Source: Welwitschia mirabilis
Taxonomy: Eukaryota; Gnetophyta; Gnetopsida; Welwitschiales
Assembly (NCBI GenBank): GCA_051453625.1
Contig: JBOZIK010000001.1
Location: 83,297,995-83,361,994 of the forward strand
Direction of reading: 5' to 3'
DNA: 64,000 nucleotides
In this document: in pieces, positions 47,515-56,389 of the stretch
How the letters are laid out: every line of letters begins with the position of its first letter
Numbering within the stretch: position 1 is the first letter of the stretch
The notes under the pieces: generated by a model
The model's input: only the letters and a program-made list of their open reading frames with translations
What the model was told of the DNA's origin: nothing
The model's database searches: none
Made by a program: the position numbers and the translations under genes

Positions 47515-47791
47515 TCAACCACCAAAATCATAAAGCATCTTGCCCTGCCTCTTTAGAGCATGAGCAACATTCATCATAGTGATGGTTTTGCAATGAGCAT
47601 ACTTTGTATAAGTCATGGCATTCCTAATAACATTTTCCAAAAAAATCTTAAGAACGTCATGGGTTTCTTCATAAATAAGATTACTAATACACTTAGCTTC
47701 TCCTCTCCTTGCACAATGCTTGATCATAGGCTTGGTTATCCCCTGCTCTGCCTTTACCTAGACCTTTTTCTCATTTTCCTCTTTTAGACAT
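47515..47791 (-). pseudogene. histone H4 pseudogene (captured in the CACTA element)
   Basis: From the start codon at 47791 the frame reads [14 protein letters not shown], close to the H4 N-terminal tail. After a short gap and a frame change it continues ITKP, then 70 codons without a stop through [30 protein letters not shown], the KTIT region and ALKRQG, ending exactly at FGG-stop (47515) like real H4. About 13 codons around the KRHRKVLRD region of the tail and first helix are deleted. H4 is almost invariant, so many substitutions (for example the usual KRISGLIYEET reads [11 protein letters not shown]) show relaxed selection. H4 forms the H3-H4 tetramer of nucleosomes. This copy cannot make a normal product. 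The upstream stretch is AG-rich on the minus strand like an H4 5' UTR. Confidence 0.88.
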
Positions 47792-47858
47792 TTTTGGCTT
47801 CCCTTCTTCTCCCTTCTCCTCTTTGTTCTCCTTCTGTTGTGTTTTCAAAAGAAATGCA

Positions 47859-47908
47859 CATGCAAGGGTTTTATTTTTGGCAACATGCAAGGGTTTTATT
47901 TTTGGCAA
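47859..47908. repeat. perfect tandem duplication, 25-bp unit
   Basis: CATGCAAGGGTTTTATTTTT plus GGCAA occurs at 47859-47883 and again at 47884-47908 without mismatch. It lies just upstream of the H4 pseudogene start. Perfect identity points to a recent event compared with the surrounding decay. Confidence 0.93.
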
Positions 47909-47949
47909 CACGCGTGCAACCATTTTTTTTTAAATAAATCTAGTGTTTA

Positions 47950-48165
47950 GAAAAAGAGTGATTTTAAGGCATTTGTTTGATCAAGTTCCTTAAAAGATAA
48001 GCAACATTTAAGGCATTGATTTGTAAATGCCTTATAAACATCTAACTTGGGCTTTTAAGGCATTTTTGTTTAAAAAATGCCTTAAAAAGATTTTTTAAAA
48101 AAAACTCAAGGTGTTTAGTAAAATGTGCACTTTATAATCAAGGTGTTTATTCTAAAAGCCTCTAT
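47950..48165. repeat. right subterminal repeats of the CACTA element
   Basis: About eight copies of TTTAAGGCATTT or its inverse (for example 47962, 48008, 48052, 48074), mirroring the left end. Confidence 0.75.
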
Positions 48166-48849
48166 TTCTTATAGTGAATTTTTATTTTTCATAGTTTTTT
48201 AGGATCATTGATGACCTTTCTGTTATCCCAATGATAGAGGCAATGATAATTATAAATTTTTAAATTTATTTTTTGTAAATTTTCTTTTTGTTTTTATATT
48301 AGTAATAAAATACTATCATATTCCTTGTTATCCCTATGACAGTTTGGATGATAGTATGAATTTTTATTTTTCATAATTTTTATTTGAGTTTAGTTTTCTA
48401 TAATTGTGATCATCATCCTCTCTTCATCCCCATAACAAGGTGGATGATAGTCTATTATTTTTTATGTCATTTTTTATTTGCTATCTAAGCATGCAGGGAC
48501 ATGATAAATTCTAGTATAAAGATGAAATATCGAGAGAGTAGAACCTAATTGAAAAGGACATTAGAGAAGAATTATTTGACTACAAGAAAAATCTAGGTAC
48601 ATACACCCTAGATATGTAGATTCCAAGATTTGAAGAAGAAGATGTTTCTACTTTTATTATTTTAAAATCATATTTTGAAAAAGAAAATTATAGCATAGAA
48701 GTATATTATATTATTTCTTCTTCAAATATGTCAAAATCATTGCCCAAAAAAAAAAAGGCAAGTTGCATTGTCTAGTACTCTAATTGTAATAGGAACTTCT
48801 ACTTCGAATGTAAATGTTACTCTTAGAGATTTAATTACTAATCAAAAAT

Positions 48850-50110
48850 GTAAAATTCAAAATCCCTTTAATTTACTCCTGATGATGATGTAGAGTTAAG
48901 AAATTTAAATGTATATCTAACATTTTTGGGGAAACCTAAAGAAGATCCTTTCTAATATTTAGCTGACATTGAATAACTTGTGCTTACCTTAAGGAATGGA
49001 AAGAAATGTATTAGTGACCATACCTACATGATTATTTCTTTAGCCACACTCAGAGGAAGGGCAAAAATTTGGCTTAAAATCATTCCACATAAAAGTCTTA
49101 AGTTATGAAGTCAATTGTAATAAGCTTTAATCAAATGATTTTTCACTGAAAGTTCCATGAGAAAAAGAAGGAAAAAAGTGATAAACTTTCAACAACAACC
49201 TCATGAGGATTATGTCATATCTTATGAATGTTTTATTATAGCTAGCCATTCCAACCCTATTGATGAATTTTGTAAGTAAGAGTTAGTTGATTATTTTTAT
49301 AGTGGATTAAATTATCAAACTAAACAATCTTATGGAGGAAACTTATTGGACTTAGTCTTGGAAAAAGTATGGAGTGTGTTGGAAAACCTAGTAGAAACAA
49401 GTCAAACTTGCCTTAAATCCATTAAAAAAAATTGAACATAGGTTAAATCATAAAATATTTAAATAAAATTAAACATGAAAAGGAAAAAAAGAGAGGTGAC
49501 TCAATCAACTTAATTAAATATCTCACTACCAATTTATAGAAGTATACATAATTAATAGTTGATGCAAAGGTAGTAAAAGATGAAAACTCAACTTCAACTT
49601 GTAAAATTTGTGAAGACAACTCTTATCCAACTACTGAATGTTCCTTGTTAGCAACTTGTAAGGAGAGGATGTTTAAAGAGGTTGGTGCTTTCAACCAAAG
49701 AATACCTTTTAATAAAGATTAGGTGGACAATCACAATGAAAACCTTTCAAAAATAAATTCAAAAATTCAAACTTTCAATCTAATTTTTAATAAAATTAGA
49801 ATGATCCACTTAGAGAATTCATAAAAGAAATGGGAAAGGTGCAAGTAAAGACTAATAATAACATTAATAACTTAGTAAATATGCTCCAATAAACAATGCT
49901 TGCTAATCAAAGACCATAAGGGTCTCTTGCATCTCAATCTTTACCTAATCTAAATGAAGTCAAAAAAGATTTGAAAGTAGTAATAAGAAGTGGAAATGAT
50001 ACATCTCCTACTCATGAGGTTTTAGCTTTCAAAAATGATGAAGTAAATGAACAAGATGACATAGAAATTTTGGACTCCTATAATTTTCCATCAACATAAT
50101 GTATTAAAAC
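48850..50110 (+). pseudogene. Ty3/gypsy gag, member C
   Basis: The frame reads DDDVELRNLN-like codons at the start, then FLGKPKEDPF*YLADIE, LTLRNGKKCISDH and IISLATLRGRAKIWLKIIPHKSLK (48925-49090). This is the retrotransposon gag core of Athila/Tat elements (LRGRAKxWL is the signature). A zinc-knuckle-like motif CKICEDNSYPTTECS lies at about 49598-49642, with Tyr where His is expected. The distal part is Asn/Lys-rich. Gag would form the virus-like particle. Stops occur throughout. It sits directly upstream of protease in the same orientation. Confidence 0.75.
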
Positions 50111-50129
50111 CTCCACTAAAAATTATTCA

Positions 50130-50660
50130 TAGAAAAACAAAGGTAAGAAATCATCTACTCCTTGGCTTGATTAATTAAATAAAAATCTTACCTTTAATAA
50201 ATACTTGAAAATCTTACTCTAAGAGGTAAACATCAATTTGCCTTTTTGGAAACTCTTGCAATAAAACCCTAAATATTCTAAGTTGTGAAAGGACGTAGTA
50301 AGAGGAAAACAAAAATGTACCATTCCTTGCAAAGTCTTTTTTGCTCAATCAATTTCAAAATTAGTCATGAAAAAGTATCCTAAATTTAAAGACCTTAGAG
50401 CTACAACTATAAGTGTTACCTTAGAAGAAAATAAAAGAATTTAAAAATCTTTAATTGACATAAGAGCTTGTGTAAACGTCATGCCTTTTTACATATGTAA
50501 GAGACTCAGCTTGAAAAATAGAATAAAACCCACATGAATTATCTTTGAATTAGCTGACACTTTAATTAAAAAACCATTAGGAATTATCAATGACCTAGTC
50601 ATCTAAATTGATAAATCCTTTTACCCTATAAATGTTATCATCATTAAAGTAAATATGATG
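50130..50660 (+). pseudogene. Ty3/gypsy aspartic protease, member C
   Basis: It reads SKLVMKKYPKFKDLRATTISVT, then SLIDIRACVNVMPFYICKRL (50446-50505). This aligns with the protease entry and active-site block of Athila/Tat elements, usually D-L-G-A-S followed by VNLMP. Here Gly is Arg (GGA-to-AGA type change) and Ser is Cys. FELADTLIKKPLGIINDLVI and a FYPINVIIIKV tail follow. The protease would process Gag-Pol. With the flap glycine gone and in-frame stops it is inactive. Confidence 0.72.
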
Positions 50661-51249
50661 AAGATTACCTATGCCTCTTCATAAGAGCCCTTTGTGCAAC
50701 TGCTCATTGTATCATTAACACATGAATTGAGATGATGGAATGTCATTTTGGTAATAAAAAAATTTACCATTTGAGTATTTGATGCTATTAGAAGGGATAT
50801 AGGAGATGATTTTAACTTAGAAGAAGAATTGAAACAAATCTTATTTTTACAACATTGACCAATTGAGGAAAAATTGATCATGTTACATGAATCAACTATA
50901 TATAATAATCTAACTAAAGCACATTATCTTAAGTTTAGGGATAAAAGATACATTGACTGGGGAAAAAAATTAACATATTCACTTAGTAGAAAAAATTTTT
51001 AAAGTATTATCCTATGTCTATCATCCCCATAATAGACAAGACAATAGGTTAAAAACGCAACCTAGAACTTAAGAAACTACCCCAAGATTTAAAATGTTTT
51101 TTTCTATCTAATAACCAAATGAAACCCCTAATAATAAGTGATCTTCTACATTCTTAACAAGAATACATATTTATCTCACTCTTAACTTCTAAAGAAGATG
51201 TCATTTCTTGGACTCATAAAGACTTAGTTGCCATTCCTCTTTTTATAGT

Positions 51250-51800
51250 CCAATAAAAGATTTACCTTGAAGATAATGCTAAACTTATTAAGCAACCCCA
51301 AAGAAGACTTAACTTAGTCTGTAAGCAAATATTTAAAGATGAAATCATTAAAATGATAGATGTTGAGATCATATATGCAATATCTGATAGTGAGTGGATT
51401 ATCCCTTTAATAGTAGTCCCAAAGAAACAAGAAAAATGAATAATGTGCATTAATTTTAGAAACTTAATGAATTCACTAAAAAAGATCATTACCCCTTACT
51501 CTTTCTTTAATGAAGTACTTGATAGATTTCAAGGTCATGCCTACTACTATTTTCTTGATGGGTATAGTGACTATAATCAATATTATATAGCAAGTAAATA
51601 CCAAGCCAAAATCACCTTTACCTCCCCCTTTGAAACCTTTGCCTTTATACTAGCCCTTTTGACTTTGCAACACCACTGAAACCTTCCAACAAGCTATGAT
51701 AAGGATCATTTCTTACATGATTGATGACTCTATTAAAATATTTATGGATGAATTCTCCATCCTTGGTGAAACTTTTAAATGAATCATAAGAAGATTAGAT
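51250..51800 (+). pseudogene. Ty3/gypsy reverse transcriptase, member C
   Basis: It reads WIIPLIVVPKK (51394-51426), MCINFRNLMNSLKKIITPYSFFN, then AYYYFLDGYSDYNQYYIAS (51539-51597), ITFTSPFETFAF, a frameshift, then TFQQAMIRIISYMIDDSIKI and FMDEFSILGETF at about 51738-51777. The catalytic box in this family is F-M-D-D-F-S; the second Asp is Glu here, which would abolish polymerisation. The thumb region (ISPLTNVKQVRSFL-like, HVSFYHRF) continues to about 52030. Confidence 0.8.
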
Positions 51801-51809
51801 AAAGTTTTG

Positions 51810-52130
51810 GACCCATGTATAGAGAGTGGCTTACATTTGAATGGGAAAAGAGTTTTCTCCTTGTCAACTATGGAATTATTCTAGGACATCACATTTTAAA
51901 GGAAGGGATTATAATGGACCCTATAAGAGTTAATATCATTAAACTCCTTAGCCCTCTAACTAATGTTAAACAAGTTAGATCATTCCTTAGTCATGTTAGT
52001 TTCTATCATCGTTTTATTTATGATTATGCTAAAATTTGTAAATTACTTTACTCCTTACTTAAAAATATGCTAAATTCGATTGAAATAATTCATGTTAACT
52101 TGAATTTAAAACTCTTAAGAAAACATTTTT
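51810..52130 (+). pseudogene. RT connection/thumb region, member C
   Basis: A frame open for 106 codons (51815-52135) reads FLLVNYGIILGHHILKEGIIMDPIRVNII and LLSPLTNVKQVRSFLSHVSFYHRFI. This is the conserved stretch after the RT palm in Ty3/gypsy Pol (GIVLGHxIS...GIEVD, LPPPxxVKxxRSFLGHAGFYRRFI). It is relatively well preserved and continues into RNase H. Confidence 0.75.
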
Positions 52131-52600
52131 TCTGAATCTATTATCATGGGTCTGAATTGGAATAAATATTTTAAATATACGTGTAATATAAGCAACATTG
52201 TTGTGGGTGGGGTTCTTGGTCAAAAATATGAAAATGATTTTAAAGTTATATCTTATATTAGTAAAACTTTGTCCCAAGTCTAATCCAACTACACCACTAC
52301 CCAGAGAGAAATGCTTGCCATTATTGTTTATCTTAATCATCTTTGACATTATCTTCTTGGTTTTCACATTAATGTTTACACTAATCATGTAGCTATATGC
52401 TATATTATAACTAAGAAAGATTCTAGTGCTAGACTTATTAAGTGGATCCTTTTCATGTACAAATTCAATATTACCATCATTGATAAGGTTGTAAAACATA
52501 ATGGTATTGCAGATCATCTATCTCAGCTGTTTTGTTCTCATGATAAACTTCTTAAAAATGACTCTTTTCTAGATGAAAAACTCTTTGAAATTGAATAGCT
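52131..52600 (+). pseudogene. Ty3/gypsy RNase H, member C
   Basis: About 150 codons with few stops: CNISNIVVGGVLGQKYEND, FKVISYISKTLSQV*SNYTT, QREMLAIIVYLNHL, INVYTNHVAICYIITKKDS, ARLIKWILFMYKFNI and NGIADHLSQL. It matches the RT_RNaseH domain of Athila/Tat Pol. The catalytic acids are damaged: the usual CDASD reads CNISN and the usual YTDH reads YTNH, that is Asp-to-Asn (GAT/GAC to AAT/AAC). The catalytic Glu (REMLA) is kept. It would have degraded the RNA strand during reverse transcription. Confidence 0.82.
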
Positions 52601-53191
52601 TTATTTCATATCTTCTACTTATCTTGCTTCTTGGTATGCTGATATTATGAACTATGTCATTACTATGAAAACCCCTCAGCATTGGAAGTATAACCAGTGC
52701 AAATCTTTTCTCCATAGGATCAGTGATTAGAAGTGGAATGAACCCCATCTTTATAGAAGATGTAGAGACCAAATCATGTGCAAATGTGTGTTTGAATGAA
52801 AAGGCTTATAAATCCTAAAAATTTATCATGGTGAAGTATGTGGGGACATTTTAGTGGTCAAAAGATTACCATAAAGATTTCTATTGGTCTATCCTTTTTA
52901 ATGATTTATTTGACTTTGCTAGAAGGTGTGATGCATGTTAATGTTATTGTAGCCTAACTCGATCTCCTGATATACCCCTGAAAACTATGCTTGGATGTAA
53001 ACCTTTTAATTATTGGGATACTAACTATGTAGGCCCTATTACAACACCTTTTCATGATGAAAATTATATCCTAGTAGCTATTGATTATGTTACTAAGTGG
53101 ATAGAAGCTATTCCTACTACCAATAGCTATTGATTATGTTACTAAGTGGATAGAAGCTATTCCTACTACCAAAAATGATGTTTAAACAATT
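52601..53191 (+). pseudogene. Ty3/gypsy integrase, truncated, member C
   Basis: The linker and zinc-binding region are recognisable from YHGEVCGD (about 52830) and the core domain from FNYWDTNYVGPI (about 53010). Then comes ENYILVAIDYVTKWIEAIPTT (53060-53120), matching the family pattern YILVAVDYVSKWVEAI with the second catalytic Asp in VAID. A 49-bp tandem duplication then breaks the frame. The sequence ends about KNDV*TICHF at 53190. The last catalytic residue, the C-terminal domain, the polypurine tract and the 3' LTR are absent because another LTR starts here. Confidence 0.75.
53075..53172. repeat. tandem duplication, 49-bp unit, inside integrase
   Basis: TAGCTATTGATTATGTTACT and the following 29 bases occur at 53075-53123 and again at 53124-53172 without mismatch. 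As 49 is not a multiple of three, it shifts the frame. Perfect identity means it is young relative to the element, or an assembly error. Confidence 0.95.
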
Positions 53192-53690
53192 TGCCACTTC
53201 CTTTGAACTTAGATCTTTTAATGTTTTTATCACATTCACATTTGTACTTCTTTTTAAAAAAATGCAAAAATTAGGTTTAATAAATTATTTAAAAAGATTT
53301 AATTATTTTAAAATATTCAACTGATATAAATATTATGTTCTTGACATGCTATTATATTTAATTATGCTTTGAGTTCCTTTTGTCTTGTTTAAAATATTAC
53401 TTTATAATCTTTAAGAATGATTCTTACAATGTGATGATTTTATTTACTTTTATTTTTGTTGCACATTCCTAGAAGTTATACATGATTTAATATAAATTAT
53501 GGAGGCTTGTTATTTATTTTTCCTCATTGTTTTGATTAAATGTGAAATATTATTTTTATATTATTAAATCACCCAATGGCCAAGCAAGCCTTTATGAGAT
53601 GTTATGTAACCCTTACTATCATAACCATCCTTTTCAATGATGCTTTATCTTTATATGCTTATGACTATTCACATTACACTAAACCTCCAT

Positions 53691-53700
53691 TATAAATAAA
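53691..53700 (+). promoter_or_regulatory. TATA box of the chromovirus-type LTR
   Basis: TATAAATAAA, followed after 4 bp by pyrimidine-rich CTCCTTCTCC. The same arrangement is found in the minus-strand LTR at 17454-17461. It would drive transcription of the retroelement RNA. Confidence 0.65.
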
Positions 53701-54184
53701 ACCCTCCTTCTCCTTCTTCTATCACTTTTATTTTTGAAGAATCCTTTGTTGCTGAATCTTAGAGCATAGTTAAGCCTTTAAACCTTTGAGCCTTGGAAAT
53801 ATTTGGAAGTTCTCAAATCTTCATTTTAATTTTGGTATGATGCTATTCTTTCTTACTTCTTTATTAGTCCTTTCTTTATATGCATTTTGTAGATAAGATT
53901 GTCATGTTTATATTCTTGCAAGATGAATGTTAAATTATATGATGCTTGATAAAAGACAAATTTAATTTTGTTTTGAGTCTTATCTCCATCCACCTTTTGT
54001 GTTGGATGTCTTAATATTATCTATTCTTAGGATGAGTTGATAGCTTATGGTCAAATATTATCATACTTTTCTTATCATCATGATGTCTTGAGCTTATGAT
54101 TAAGAGATGATAGCTTCTAGTTAAATCTAAACATATTTTTCTTATCACTTTTATGTCTTAAGCTTGTGGTTATAGATTTCTATA

Positions 54185-54524
54185 GATCACCGAATGAGGT
54201 AGTGGAGCTTTAGAAATTACCAAATAAGGTAGTGAAGTAATAATCCCATAAATCATTTAATGAGGCATTGGAATTATTAGATTTACCACAAGTTTCTAAA
54301 TGAGACAATGGCCTTCACAAGTTACCAAATGAGGCAGTGAATTTAATGATATATGAGATTATATATATAGATTTTTATGAGAACCACATATCGTCGAATG
54401 AGGAATTGGGCTTTATAGATCGCTAAATGAGGCAATGAAGTGATATATTAAAAATTATATGAAAAATACAAATCCTTGAATGAGGTAGTGGGCTTCACAG
54501 ATTGTGAAATAAGGTAGTGAAGTG
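54185..54524 (+). repeat. degenerate dimeric tandem array in the LTR
   Basis: Nine copies of a word around GAATGAGGTAGTG, alternating between two forms: GAATGAGGTAGTGGGCTT and AAATAAGGTAGTGAAGT. The array is therefore built of dimers of about 50-60 bp with irregular spacing. It lies downstream of the TATA box, so it would be transcribed. Confidence 0.85.
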
Positions 54525-55433
54525 ATTGATATATATTACTACATATATAATGATTATTCTTGTTCATAATCATAACATTGGTTTTTGTAAAATATCTTGT
54601 TTTCTTAGAGTCTTTACTTGACTTTCCTATTTTATCTCTTAAAAATCCTTACCTATCTTGTCTATTTTTCCTTTGATCATACTAGGAGCTATGAGATTTT
54701 CATAGTTCTCATCCCATACTTTTGTGTGAGAGGTGGAAAATCTAGATTATAATTATTATTATGGATAAAAGGATGTGAACGATTAATGTTCTAGTATTAT
54801 TGGAAAATTTTGCTGGATAATCTAGTATTCATTCACTAAAATACTTGGTGTTGTATGACTGAGACTTAAGATCATGATATACTTTTGAAATATTATTTTC
54901 TTAAAAGAGTGAAAAATCAAAATCATATGTGTAATTGTGGTCTATGAAGTCTACTTAGATGTTGCATTTTTTTATTAAATAATGAATATTTTCCCCTAAA
55001 TTTTCTTGTAATAAAATATGATGATTTTATTTAATGTAAATCTTGAGTCTTTAGCTCTATAAATTATCTTAAAAAAACATTGAATGGCAATTTGTGATCG
55101 CAAATTTTTGAAATTATTATTTTAGATAAGTATGCATTGGCATTTTATTTCAAATATTTTGTTGTAAAGTTTTATTTAAACTTTTTAGTATAATTATGAA
55201 TATAGAATGATATGCCTTGACTAAAAAATTATCTTCATTTATTAATAATAAATTTTTAAGAAAAGTGCATGTGTTTCTCCTCCTCTCAAAAATATTTAAA
55301 GTCCAACATGATTAGGCTTGAAGTAGTGTTGTAACATCTATAAATTTAAAGTTAGAATTATAGGCATTACATTTTAGTATTAAGTGTCTAGATTCTGAGA
55401 ATTTTAATTGAAGAAATTTGGGCTATTACACCT

Positions 55434-55445
55434 TGATATCAGAGC
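55434..55445 (+). other. primer-binding site, initiator tRNA-Met type
   Basis: TGATATCAGAGC, one transition from TGGTATCAGAGC, begins 3 nt after the LTR end. Confidence 0.8.
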
Positions 55446-56389
55446 TAGTTTATGATCTCACTAGGAATAATTATGGTGAAGCCATTATACATCAGCTCCT
55501 ATCTTAGGATTTTACTAAAATTAATTACGGTAAGTGTGCTATTAAGATAGATGTTATACTTACTTCTACTACTTTTAGTAACTAATTAATATTGCCTTTA
55601 TTTCAAGAGGCATTAAAATTATCATTTATACTTATTAGCATCCATTTAACTTGCTTAATAGTATCATCACAAAGTTAAAATCTAGAATAAAATAATAAAA
55701 ACTAAAACTATCTTATAAAAGAAAGTACAACAAATGAAGGAACTATTAAGTATAATAAGAATATTTTCCAGATGCATAAAGTAATCTAAATAGTTGAGTA
55801 CTTGAACGAATTCGAACACTATGTAGTTCTTAAAAAAATGGACATTGAAATCTCAGCCATATCCTTCAATCAGATCAAGGAGTATTACTACATACAGTAA
55901 TAACTAATGAGAATAAAAGCATCATTTTAGTCAAATTCAAGACCTAATGTTAAATTGTACAATAGTGCTTTAGTAGATTCACATTACGATTAGGATTTTC
56001 ATGTACCGAAGTCAATGAACTAGGTTTTTAGAATCTAGAAAATTAATCCATGCACAAATTTCATACATGATTCTCGCAGCTTAATCATAAGTGAACACAA
56101 CTTCTTTTGTATTTGAAAAAAAAAAGTCTTTTCAATAAAAATAGTCCAAGGAGCTCTACATTGGAATCAGCTTTCTTAGAGTGCTCGTTCACCTCCATTT
56201 ATAGAAAGGAGGTTATTTGTGCCTTCTTTCCCTCTCTTTTGGTCCATACTAGTCCACTTATCTATAAAACCCATTCGAAGAAATTCTAATTTCAATCATA
56301 AGAGGTCTACATTTTAGTCTTTACTTTTAGTACTTATACTCTGTTGTACTAATACATACTTTTTTTACTATAAGTACATAGTTGTAGGA
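55446..56389 (+). other. region between primer site and the RNA-binding pseudogene
   Basis: A chromovirus gag would be expected here, but only a short unplaced frame (EYLNEFEHYVVLKKMDIEISA, about 55798-55850) is seen. Further on, CTATAAAACCCATTC near 56260-56275, with TCCCTCTCTTTTGG upstream, looks like a promoter or 5' UTR of the gene copy that follows. The junction between retroelement and gene DNA is not visible. Confidence 0.4.

Larger units (their letters stand above)
43440..48176. mobile_element. CACTA transposon carrying gene fragments (Pack-CACTA)
   Basis: The left end CACGACAATAAATA (43440) and the inverted right end CACTATAAGAAATA (48176) match at 11 of 14 positions. The element is bounded by the 3-bp duplication AAT (43437-43439 and 48177-48179), as expected for CACTA insertions. 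Both ends have 200-250 bp rich in GCCTTAAA / TTTAAGGC. Removing it rejoins two parts of the gypsy C leader. Length is 4737 bp. No transposase is recognised; instead the interior holds a receptor-like kinase fragment and a histone H4 copy, both on the minus strand. It is non-autonomous and must have been moved by a related transposase. Confidence 0.85.
42809..53191 (+). mobile_element. gypsy member C, Athila/Tat-like, with a CACTA inside its leader
   Basis: Order: LTR right end (42809-43297), primer site (43301-43318), leader split by a CACTA (43440-48176), rest of leader (48180-48850), gag, protease, RT, RNase H, partial integrase. All parts are on the plus strand and collinear. The copy is cut inside integrase at about 53190, where another LTR begins. 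The primer type and the gag and pol motifs place it in the Athila/Tat branch. Numerous stops and loss of catalytic residues show it is inactive. Confidence 0.8.
53192..55430 (+). mobile_element. chromovirus-type Ty3/gypsy 5' LTR
   Basis: The end is clear: GGGCTATTACA at 55430, two bases, then an initiator-Met primer site. The start is less certain. TGCCACTTCC at 53192 fits the homologous minus-strand LTR (16572-17899) and the place where integrase C stops; TGTAACCC at 53605 (mirroring TTACA at the end) is the alternative. A TATA box at 53691 and a CCCTCCTTCTCC initiator region match the minus-strand LTR. The transcribed part carries a tandem array (54185-54524). Only the first bases of an internal region follow. 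Confidence 0.65.

Noticed and set aside
52095-52517. Minus-strand frame of 140 codons
   Set aside because: It is the antisense shadow of the RNase H domain of gypsy C.
54185-54524. CRISPR-like array
   Set aside because: Units are degenerate, spacers are not unique, and the array lies inside a plant LTR.
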